From contig NZ_BOOR01000006.1 in NCBI RefSeq assembly GCF_016863335.1, positions 159,228 to 223,227 of the forward strand: a stretch of 64,000 bases of DNA, in the 5' to 3' direction. The position numbers and the translations under genes were made by a program. The notes beneath the pieces are model-generated. The model had not been told where the DNA came from and did not search any database. It was given only the letters and a program-made list of their open reading frames with translations. The DNA is from Planotetraspora thailandica. GTDB lineage: Bacteria; Actinomycetota; Actinomycetes; Streptosporangiales; Streptosporangiaceae. Of the stretch, positions 26,153 to 33,398 are shown piece after piece. How positions within the stretch are numbered: position 1 is the first letter of the stretch; every line of letters begins with the position of its first letter.

Positions 26153-28726
26153 ATGCTCACTCAACAGGGCCGCGTCCACGCGGTCGGGCCGAAAGGCCGC
26201 GGCGTGCACCGCACGATCGGCGACGCCGTACGGGCGGCGGCCCCGGGCGACACGGTGCTGATCGCCCCAGGCCGGTACGCCGAGGCGGTGACGCTCGGTC
26301 GCGGGGTCCGGCTGATGGCCGAGCACGGCGCGCGGAGCGTGGTGCTGGCCGCGCCCGCCGGTGCCGGGCCCGCCTTGACGGTGGAGGGACCCGACTGCGC
26401 CGCGCACGACCTCGTGTTGGAGGGCGCCGATCCCGGGGCCCCCGTGGTCAGCGTCGCCCCGGCCGCCGGCCTGTTGATGTCCGGCTGCCTGGCGCGGGGA
26501 GGGCGGATCGAGGTCCGGGGTGCGGAGGAGCACACGGCCGGGGAGGCGCCCGAGGACGAGGACCTGAGGGATCCCGCGGGGCCGAGCCCGGCCGCCGCCG
26601 TGCTGCTGCGCGACTGCCGCCTTGAGGGCGCGCGGCTGGCGGCCGTGCACCTGTCGGGTGCGGCGGCGGCCCGGATCGAGGACACGGTCGTGACAGCCGT
26701 CGACGGCACCGGTCTCGTCCTGTCCGGCACCGCCCGGCTCGACGCCGTACGGCTGCGGCTCGACGGCGTCTCCGGCTCGGGCATCCGGCTCCGCGGCCGG
26801 GCCCGCCTGCGGCTCGACGACTCCGTGGTGCACCACGCCGGCCGTACCGGGCTGCTGCTCGAGGACGGCTCACGCGTGTCGGCGGACGACACCCGCATCG
26901 ACGCGGCCGGTGAGGCGGGAGTGCATGTGACCGGCTCGGCCCAGGCCGATCTGGTGAACTGCCGGATCACCCAGACGGGCGCCAGCGGCCTGGTGGTGCG
27001 GGACGACGGCGGGCTCGTCGCCCGTGGCTGCACAGTGGTCAACGCGACGGCCAACGGCCTGCTGGTCACCGATGCGGCCCGCGCCGAGATGACCGACTGC
27101 AGGCTCGACCGCTCCGGCTACAGCGCGATTCATCTCGGCGGATCGGCCACCGCGAAGTTGTCCGACTGCCGGGTCAGGGAAAGCGCCGAACACGGCGTGC
27201 ATCTCACCGGTGCGGCCCGTGTGGAACTGACCGACTGCGGAATCGCCGAGGTCACGATGGACGGTGTGACCGTCGCCGAGCAGTCCGCCGCGACGCTGAC
27301 CGGCTGCAGGATCTCCGCCGGGGGGACCGGAGTCCGCGTGGCGTCCCCGGTCGGCTCCCACGCCGAGCACTGCACGGTGACCGGCACCGGACACACCGGC
27401 GTGGAGGTAGCCGAGGGGGCCAAGGCGACGCTGGAAGGCAACCGGATCGTCCGCACCGGCGCGGCGGGCATCGTCGTGGACAGCCGCGCCGACGCGACGG
27501 TCACGGGCGGGTCCGTGGAGGACTGCGCGGGCTGCGGCATCGTGGTGTGGACGGGCGCCCGGCCCACCGTGACCGGGCTGCGGATCGAACGCCCGGCGAA
27601 GAACGGCATCTATCTCGCCGAGGGCGCGAGCGGCACGTTCACCTCATGCGACGTGGTGCGCACCGGCTTCCCCGCGCTGCATGTGGCGGCGAAGGCCGAC
27701 CCCGTCTTCCGCCGCTGCCGGGTCCGCGACAGCGCCGAGGCGATCGGCGTCGTTGACGGCGCCGCCCCCGTGTTCGACGACTGCTCGCTCGGCGACGGCG
27801 CACCGCCGCAGGCCACGGCCTCCCAGCCGTCCGTCTCCGGACCACCCGCGGGGTCGGCGGCCTCGGCGGCGTCGGCGGGGGAGGCCCACGAGAAGGAGGA
27901 ACCCGAGGAGCACCTCGACGACCTGCTCGGGGAACTCGGGCAGCTGGTGGGCCTCGACGGCGTCAAACGGGACGTCGGGTCGCTGGTGAAACTCATGCAG
28001 ACGGTACGGCGCCGCGAGGAGGCCGGCCTGCCCGCCCCGCCGCTGAGCCGCCATCTGGTCTTCGCCGGCAACCCGGGCACCGGCAAGACGACCGTCGCCC
28101 GGCTGTACGGCCGGCTTCTCAAGGCGCTGAACCTCCTGCGCCGCGGACATCTTGTGGAGGTCGACCGCAGCGCCCTGGTCGGGGAGTACGTCGGCCACAC
28201 CGGGCCCAAGACGACCGCCGCGTTCAACCGTGCGCTCGGCGGAGTGCTGTTCATCGACGAGGCGTATTCGCTGGTGCCTGCCGGCGGCGGCACCGACTTC
28301 GGCCTGGAGGCCGTCGCGACGCTGGTGAAGCTGATGGAGGACCACCGGGACGACGTCGTCGTGATCGTCGCGGGCTACCCCGCCGACATGGTCCGGTTCA
28401 TCGAATCCAACCCCGGCCTGTCGTCCCGTTTCAACCGCACGCTGCTCTTCGAGGACTACGACGCCGACGAACTGGTCGCGATCGTGGAGCACCAGGCACG
28501 GGAGCATCTGTACGAGCTGACCGAGGCGGCCCGTGCGGAGTTGGCCCGGCTGTTCGAGCGGATGCCGCGCGGGCCCGGCTTCGGCAACGGCCGGTGGGCG
28601 CGGCAGGCCTTCCAGGAGATGACCGAGCGCCAGGCGCAACGGGTCGCCGAGCTGGAGGATCCCACGCCCGAGTTGCTGATGTGCATTGAGGTGGAGGACC
28701 TGCCGCGGCTCGCTGGGACGTCCTGA
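26153..28726 (+). CDS. EccA-like protein: parallel beta-helix fused to CbxX/CfqX AAA+ ATPase
   Basis: 857 aa. Residues about 10-570 form a right-handed beta-helix built of 22-24-residue coils with repeating G-(V/I)-x-V and C-(R/T)-(I/V) positions, for example SGYSAIHLGGSATAKLSDCR. An Ala/Pro/Glu linker precedes an AAA+ module of the CbxX/EccA type at about 590-857: Walker A AGNPGTGKTTVARLYG (about 638), GEYVGHTGPKT, Walker B VLFIDEAYSL (about 698) and sensor-type SSRFNRTLLFEDYD. ATG at 26153 follows AAGGAAG, 17 bp after the giant gene's stop; an earlier ATG at 26102 would overlap that gene. It may remodel or unfold substrates for the EssC-type machine in the cytoplasm. Specificity by the beta-helix for the giant protein is inference. 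Confidence 0.88.
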   Translation: MLTQQGRVHAVGPKGRGVHRTIGDAVRAAAPGDTVLIAPGRYAEAVTLGRGVRLMAEHGARSVVLAAPAGAGPALTVEGPDCAAHDLVLEGADPGAPVVSVAPAAGLLMSGCLARGGRIEVRGAEEHTAGEAPEDEDLRDPAGPSPAAAVLLRDCRLEGARLAAVHLSGAAAARIEDTVVTAVDGTGLVLSGTARLDAVRLRLDGVSGSGIRLRGRARLRLDDSVVHHAGRTGLLLEDGSRVSADDTRIDAAGEAGVHVTGSAQADLVNCRITQTGASGLVVRDDGGLVARGCTVVNATANGLLVTDAARAEMTDCRLDRSGYSAIHLGGSATAKLSDCRVRESAEHGVHLTGAARVELTDCGIAEVTMDGVTVAEQSAATLTGCRISAGGTGVRVASPVGSHAEHCTVTGTGHTGVEVAEGAKATLEGNRIVRTGAAGIVVDSRADATVTGGSVEDCAGCGIVVWTGARPTVTGLRIERPAKNGIYLAEGASGTFTSCDVVRTGFPALHVAAKADPVFRRCRVRDSAEAIGVVDGAAPVFDDCSLGDGAPPQATASQPSVSGPPAGSAASAASAGEAHEKEEPEEHLDDLLGELGQLVGLDGVKRDVGSLVKLMQTVRRREEAGLPAPPLSRHLVFAGNPGTGKTTVARLYGRLLKALNLLRRGHLVEVDRSALVGEYVGHTGPKTTAAFNRALGGVLFIDEAYSLVPAGGGTDFGLEAVATLVKLMEDHRDDVVVIVAGYPADMVRFIESNPGLSSRFNRTLLFEDYDADELVAIVEHQAREHLYELTEAARAELARLFERMPRGPGFGNGRWARQAFQEMTERQAQRVAELEDPTPELLMCIEVEDLPRLAGTS

Positions 28727-28894
28727 CCTCGTCAAGGTGTGACCGATCGGGCGAATGCCCTGCATGCCCACGCCGAAAGACAGATGATGTCGACGGGGAT
28801 GTTCCCGGTTCGTATGGGAGCTGAGAGACCGATCTGAAGGAGCACCGACGCGAGCAACGGCTCATCTTTCGATCGGCGCTGCGAAGGGAGTCTG

Positions 28895-29734
28895 ATGCCC
28901 GAGCTGCATACCTGGCTCACTGATCTCGGGCTTGTCGAGTCGCCACGTTGGTACGACGGCCGCCTGTACTTCTCCGACTGGACGGCCCACGAGGTGATCG
29001 CCCTCGGCCTGGACGGCACGCACGAGGTCGTGACCCGGGTGGACTCGCTTCCCCTCTGTACGGCTTGGCAGGCCGATGGGCGGCTGGTGATCGTCGACTC
29101 CGAACAGGGACTGTTGCTGCGCCTGGAACCCGACGGCTCGCTGGTGACCCTTGCCGACCTGAACGGGCTCGGGAGCGGCTGGAACGACATCGTCATCGAC
29201 GGTCGCGGCAACATCTACGTCAACCGCATCGGCTTCGACATGCTCGCCGGCGCGGCGTTCGATCCCGGATATGTCGTGCATATCGGTCCTGACGGCTCGG
29301 CACGTCAGGTGGCCGACGACATCGCCTTCCCCAACGGCATGGCCGTGACGCCTGACAACTCGACGCTCATCGTCGCCGACTCGTACGGCAACAGGCTCAC
29401 CGCCTTCGACATCGAGGCGGACGGCGGGCTGTCGAACCGTCGGACCTGGGCCGAAACCGGCGAGGACCACCCCGACGGCATCTGTATCGACGCCGAGGGC
29501 GCCGTCTGGTACGCCGACGTCGGCAACAAGCGCTGCGTCCGAATCCGGGAGGGCGGCGAGGTCCTTCAGACGGTCGAGGTCGACCGGGGCTGCTTCGCCT
29601 GCGCGCTCGGAGGCCCGGATGGAAGGACGCTGTTCATCGTGGCGGCCGAGTGGCGCTTGCCCGAGATGGTTCCGCCCGGCACCGGACGAGTGCTCTCGAC
29701 CCAGGTCACCGTGCCCGGCGCCGGCTGGCCATAG
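28895..29734 (+). CDS. SMP-30/gluconolactonase/LRE family protein
   Basis: A 279-aa six-bladed beta-propeller of the SMP-30 lactonase family. ESPRWYDGRLYFSDWTAHEV at the start supplies the metal-binding Glu. GSGWNDIVIDGRGNIYVNRI and FPNGMAVTPDNSTLIVADSY supply the Asn/Asp positions, and DHPDGICIDAEGAVWYADVG the last. It is probably a cytosolic lactone hydrolase; the substrate is not known. ATG at 28895 follows AAGGGAG. It begins a three-gene same-strand run with a hydrolase 32 bp downstream. Confidence 0.9.
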   Translation: MPELHTWLTDLGLVESPRWYDGRLYFSDWTAHEVIALGLDGTHEVVTRVDSLPLCTAWQADGRLVIVDSEQGLLLRLEPDGSLVTLADLNGLGSGWNDIVIDGRGNIYVNRIGFDMLAGAAFDPGYVVHIGPDGSARQVADDIAFPNGMAVTPDNSTLIVADSYGNRLTAFDIEADGGLSNRRTWAETGEDHPDGICIDAEGAVWYADVGNKRCVRIREGGEVLQTVEVDRGCFACALGGPDGRTLFIVAAEWRLPEMVPPGTGRVLSTQVTVPGAGWP

Positions 29735-29765
29735 AACAGCCCACCAGAATCATGAGGGAGTAGAG

Positions 29766-30578
29766 ATGACCGTCACAGCCGGAACTCTGGACGTTCCCGG
29801 TGCACAGCTGTACTACGAGCTCCGCGGTGAGGGGCCCCTGGTCGTGCTGGTGGGCTCGCCGATGGACGCCGGGCCGTTCGCGCCGTTGGCCGACCTGCTC
29901 GCCGACGATCACACCGTGCTCACCACAGACCCGCGTGGCGTGGGCCGGAGCCCGGTCGAGAACCCCGATGAGGACGCCACTCCGGAGCTACGCGCCGCAG
30001 ACCTGTCCCGCCTCATCAGCGAGGTGGACGCCGGCCCGGCCGCCGTGCTGGGATCCAGCGGCGGGGCGGTGACGGCGCTCGCCCTCGCTCAGGCCCACCC
30101 CGGGCAGGCGCACACCGTCATCGCGCACGAGCCACCGCTGTACGAGGTGCTGGAGGAGCGCAAGGAACTGGTCGCCAGATCTGAGGACATGATCGCCACG
30201 TATCTCGGAGGGGACGCCACGGGAGCCTGGCGGATCTTCATGGAGATCGCGGGGATGTCCATGCCCGAGGAGATCTTCCAGCACATGTTCGCCGAACGCA
30301 CGGAGAAGGAGGCCGCGGAGGACCGGCGGTTCTTCGTGCACACCCTGCGCCCCACCACCCAGTGGGTCCCCGAGCTGGTCGCGCTGGCAGCGGGGAGCAC
30401 CCGCCTTGTGATCGGCATCGGAGAGCAGTCAGCGGGTGAACTCTGCGACCGGACCTCGAGGGCGCTCGCCGCGTCCCTGGGCGTCGAACCCGTCCTGTTC
30501 CCCGGCGACCATGCCGGCTTCATGGGTGATCCGAAGGCTTTCGCCGACCGGCTTCGGGAGGTCATGGCAGGCCGATGA
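29766..30578 (+). CDS. Alpha/beta hydrolase
   Basis: A 270-aa alpha/beta-fold hydrolase. The oxyanion strand LVVLVGSPMDAGPFAPLADL is followed by TTDPRGVGRSP, the nucleophile elbow LGSSGGAVTALALAQAHPGQ (Ser near residue 100), and the late acid and His, probably the final DHAGF. Length is normal. The start at 29766 has a weak GAG-type site. It lies 32 bp downstream of the SMP-30-like gene and is probably in the same transcript. The esterase, lipase or dehalogenase specificity cannot be told. Confidence 0.88.
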   Translation: MTVTAGTLDVPGAQLYYELRGEGPLVVLVGSPMDAGPFAPLADLLADDHTVLTTDPRGVGRSPVENPDEDATPELRAADLSRLISEVDAGPAAVLGSSGGAVTALALAQAHPGQAHTVIAHEPPLYEVLEERKELVARSEDMIATYLGGDATGAWRIFMEIAGMSMPEEIFQHMFAERTEKEAAEDRRFFVHTLRPTTQWVPELVALAAGSTRLVIGIGEQSAGELCDRTSRALAASLGVEPVLFPGDHAGFMGDPKAFADRLREVMAGR

Positions 30579-30610
30579 CCCGGTGCGTTCACCGTGTCTA
30601 TCCTGCGTGC

Positions 30611-31396
30611 GTGTCGATCACAGATGAGGAATTGGCGCTCACGGCAGCACAAGCCGGAGCCGCCGTCGTTCACGGCATGTACGGCGCAACGCTGACGCGC
30701 TTCCAGAAGTCTGCGGGTGACTTCGCGACGGCTGCCGACATCGAAGCGGAGAACGCCATCCTTGACGTCATCCGTACCGCCAGACCGGATGATGCCGTGG
30801 TGGGTGAGGAGAGCGGACGTACGGGCTCAGGCGCCGCGGAGCGCACGTGGCTGGTCGATCCGCTCTGCGGCACCCTGAACTATGCCGCGCGGAGCATGCT
30901 GGTCGCGGTGAACGTCGCCCTGCACGTGGGTTCGGACGTCACGGTGGCGGCCTCAGCCGACCCGTTCGCCGGAGAGGTGTTCTGGACGGATGGAACTCGG
31001 GCGTACGTTCGTCGCGACGGCGTGGACGAGGAACTCACGCCGTCGCCTGATTCCCGGCTGGTGGACGTCAACCTCGACCCGCCGTTCCCGAACGAACCGG
31101 GTTTCCGGGCTGTGCGACTGCTGGCCGAACCGGGGTTCATCGAGCGTTTCCGGCCGCGGGTCGTGTCCACCACGCTGGCCGTGGCCTGGGTCGCCGCCGG
31201 TCGGCGAGCCGCGTACGTCACCGACGGCCACCTGCGGGACAACGTGCATTTCGCCGCCGGGATCGCGTTGTGCCAGGCCGCGGGGTGCGTGGTGACCGGT
31301 ATCCATGGTCAGCCCCTGCACACCGGCGTGGGCGGGCTCGTCGTGGCGGCCGACCAGGAGACGCACGCTGAATTGCTGGACCTCATTGATCGGTGA
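30611..31396 (+). CDS. Inositol monophosphatase-fold protein with altered metal ligands
   Basis: 261 aa with GTG at 30611 (VSITDEELALT); the frame is open further upstream without a better start. The fold signature is clear: GDFATAADIEAENAI, GEES and VDPLCGTLNYA. In active IMPases the last motif reads D-P-(I/L)-D-G-T, and the second Asp, a Mg2+ ligand, is Cys here. The late W-D-x-A-A-G motif is V-H-F-A-A-G, so another ligand Asp is His. GEE and the first Asp are kept. Either it is a subfamily with different metal chemistry or it has lost phosphatase activity. It starts 33 bp after the hydrolase stop. Confidence 0.8.
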   Translation: MSITDEELALTAAQAGAAVVHGMYGATLTRFQKSAGDFATAADIEAENAILDVIRTARPDDAVVGEESGRTGSGAAERTWLVDPLCGTLNYAARSMLVAVNVALHVGSDVTVAASADPFAGEVFWTDGTRAYVRRDGVDEELTPSPDSRLVDVNLDPPFPNEPGFRAVRLLAEPGFIERFRPRVVSTTLAVAWVAAGRRAAYVTDGHLRDNVHFAAGIALCQAAGCVVTGIHGQPLHTGVGGLVVAADQETHAELLDLIDR

Positions 31397-31403
31397 ACCC
31401 TGC

Positions 31404-31601
31404 CTACAGGCTGTCCACCCGGCGCAGGAAACCACGCACCTCGAGAAAGTCCGCGAGCCATTGGCGATGCTCCTCGCAGGCCATCCAGATCTTCTCCCGC
31501 TCGGGCGAATGGATCTTGGGGTTGTTCCAGACCACGGCATACGCCGCCGTCGCCCGGCAGCCCTTCGCCGAGCAGATCGCCGGCTCGCTCATCGGCGGCA
31601 T
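31404..31601 (-). CDS. Small conserved actinobacterial protein of unknown function
   Basis: About 65 aa from the ATG at 31601, which follows GGGGAAG; GTG at 31625 and ATG at 31592 are alternatives. The sequence SEPAICSAKGCRATAAYAVV, then WNNPKIHSPEREKIWMACEE, carries Cys-x4-Cys and a later Cys/His (ACEEH), suggesting a small metal-binding module. I recall similar short proteins widely in actinobacteria, without known function. It lies 42 bp downstream of the slipin stop and is probably in its operon. It converges with the IMPase-like gene only 7 bp away. Confidence 0.72.
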   Translation of the reverse strand: MPPMSEPAICSAKGCRATAAYAVVWNNPKIHSPEREKIWMACEEHRQWLADFLEVRGFLRRVDSL

Positions 31602-31643
31602 GCGTCTTCCCCAGGTCTCCGGCACCGGTCGCCGGCTGACGGC

Positions 31644-32540
31644 CTACCTGGCAGGTCGCCCGCCGAGGCGCGGTGGCTGATCGGCATCGCGGGGCTCCGG
31701 TATGTGCGGCGTGCGCGAAATCGACAGGCCGTCGTCCGCGGAGGACGCCGGTTCAGCGGCGGCCTCGGCCAGTCGGCCGAGCTCAGCGGGCGTCGCCCTT
31801 TCCAGGAACCGGAGCAGCTCCACGGGGAAGGGCAGCACGAGCGTCGAGTTCTTCTCGGCGGCGACCTCGACCACGGTTTGGAGCAGGCGCAGTTGCAGCG
31901 CGGCCGGGTGCTGCGCCATCGCCTCGGCGGCCTGACTCAGCCGCGCTGAGGCCTGCAGTTCGCCGTCGGCGGTGATGACGCGGGCGCGGCGCTCGCGCTC
32001 GGCCTCGGCCTGGCGCGCTATCGACCGTTTCATCGACTCGGGCAGCGCCACATCCTTGATCTCCACGCGGTCGATGTGGACGCCCCAGCCCACCGCCGGG
32101 CTGTCGATCATCAGTTCCAGGCCCTGGTTGAGTTGCTCCCGGTTGGACAGCAGGTCGTCCAGGTCGCTCTTGCCGATGATCGATCGCAGCGAGGTCTGCG
32201 CGACCTGGCCGATGGCGGACACGTAGTCCTGTACGTCGACGGCCACGCGTACCGGGTCGATGACTCTGAAATAGACGACGGCGTCCACGCGGACCGTCAC
32301 GTTGTCGCGGGTGATGCCGTCTTGGGCGGGCACCGGCATCGTGATGATCTGTACGTTGACCTTGTGCAGACGGTCGGCGACCGGCACGAGCAGCGCAAGC
32401 CCCGGTCCGCGGATCGCGGGTATCACGCGCCCGAAGCGGAAGACGACACCCCGCTCGAACTGCTCGACGATGCGAATGCCCGTCGCCAGCCATGCGATGC
32501 CGGCGCCCAGGGCCGCGAGCGTTGCGTAAAAGGCGATCAT
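31644..32540 (-). CDS. Slipin/stomatin (SPFH, band 7) family membrane protein
   Basis: 298 aa. A short N-terminal hydrophobic segment (MIAFYATLAALGAGIAWLAT) anchors the protein. The SPFH domain follows: EQFERGVVFRFGRVIPAIRG, then PAQDGITRDNVTVRVDAVVY and DYVSAIGQVAQTSLRSIIGK. A coiled-coil region (RQAEAERERRARVITADGE) leads to a Pro-rich C-terminus. ATG at 32540 follows GGGAGGAC. Stomatins form oligomeric scaffolds in membrane microdomains. It lies downstream of an archease gene on the same strand (143 bp gap). Confidence 0.9.
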   Translation of the reverse strand: MIAFYATLAALGAGIAWLATGIRIVEQFERGVVFRFGRVIPAIRGPGLALLVPVADRLHKVNVQIITMPVPAQDGITRDNVTVRVDAVVYFRVIDPVRVAVDVQDYVSAIGQVAQTSLRSIIGKSDLDDLLSNREQLNQGLELMIDSPAVGWGVHIDRVEIKDVALPESMKRSIARQAEAERERRARVITADGELQASARLSQAAEAMAQHPAALQLRLLQTVVEVAAEKNSTLVLPFPVELLRFLERATPAELGRLAEAAAEPASSADDGLSISRTPHIPEPRDADQPPRLGGRPAR

Positions 32541-32683
32541 TTTGTCCTCCCTTGCTGGATCAAGGGTGGCCTGACGCCAGAGGAACTCGCGGAGAGGCCT
32601 CTCCCGGTCCATATTGACAAGTTACGACGCAATTGGGTGATGGAGGTAGTCAGATCAAGTGCCCGAGGTGGCCCTGGCTGAAG

Positions 32684-33124
32684 CTAGACGTCGACCGTGG
32701 CGTGGGCGCGCCACATGCCGGCCTCCCGCCCGAACCGCACCCCGTGCAACGCGACCGCCTTGGGTACCGTGCCCACCTGATCGACCGCCGCCAGCGGGAC
32801 GGTGCCCAGCCTCACCTCGATCTGGCCCTGGGTGGCGCCCGTCCGCTCGTCGACCGACACGTCCACCGCCACCCGGCCGTACGTCTCGATCTGGTAGATC
32901 ACTTCGTTCAGCACCGCGACGAGAAGTGTTTCGTCGGTCTCCTCCATCAAGGCGAATTCGACGCTGTCGTCCGGCACCGCGTCGTGGAAACGGGCGAAGA
33001 TATCTACCAGTGCCCTCACCTCCTCGGCCAGGCACTCCTCTCGGCTGTCCGCCCACGCCTCCACTGCGATGTCGGCCGCGCGCGGGACCGCCCGATGGCC
33101 GCCGCTCACCATGATCACCACCAA
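32684..33124 (-). CDS. Archease family protein
   Basis: About 146 aa (start ambiguous among closely spaced GTG/ATG codons at 33124-33112). SGGHRAVPRAADIAVEAWAD matches the archease opening (G-H-R-x-x-x-H/R-x-A-D-I), and ECLAEEVRALVDIFARF and the C-terminal ATVDV complete the fold. Archease accelerates guanylylation and turnover of the RNA ligase RtcB. No rtcB gene is in the window, so its partner must lie elsewhere or the protein has another client. The neighbouring slipin gene downstream may be co-transcribed. Confidence 0.72.
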   Translation of the reverse strand: MVVIMVSGGHRAVPRAADIAVEAWADSREECLAEEVRALVDIFARFHDAVPDDSVEFALMEETDETLLVAVLNEVIYQIETYGRVAVDVSVDERTGATQGQIEVRLGTVPLAAVDQVGTVPKAVALHGVRFGREAGMWRAHATVDV

Positions 33125-33398
33125 CGATCGCGCCGCGTTGGCCTGACGCGCATTGCGGTGTCGAGATGCCCGTCGCGCAAGGTGTCAATCCAGTGAGCCC
33201 CGGCAGGATCTGTACGTGAACGGCGTAATTCGATACCGAGACCCCTCGTTGCCCAGCTCCGCGAAGCCGACAATTCATCACAAGGAACCCGTCGGTCACG
33301 TAAACCACATACCGCACCAAAGCGTGATAGATCATGAGACGGTCCGTTTCACACGGTGATCTCCATATCGGCTGCTCCGTTCACGAAGGACACATTGC

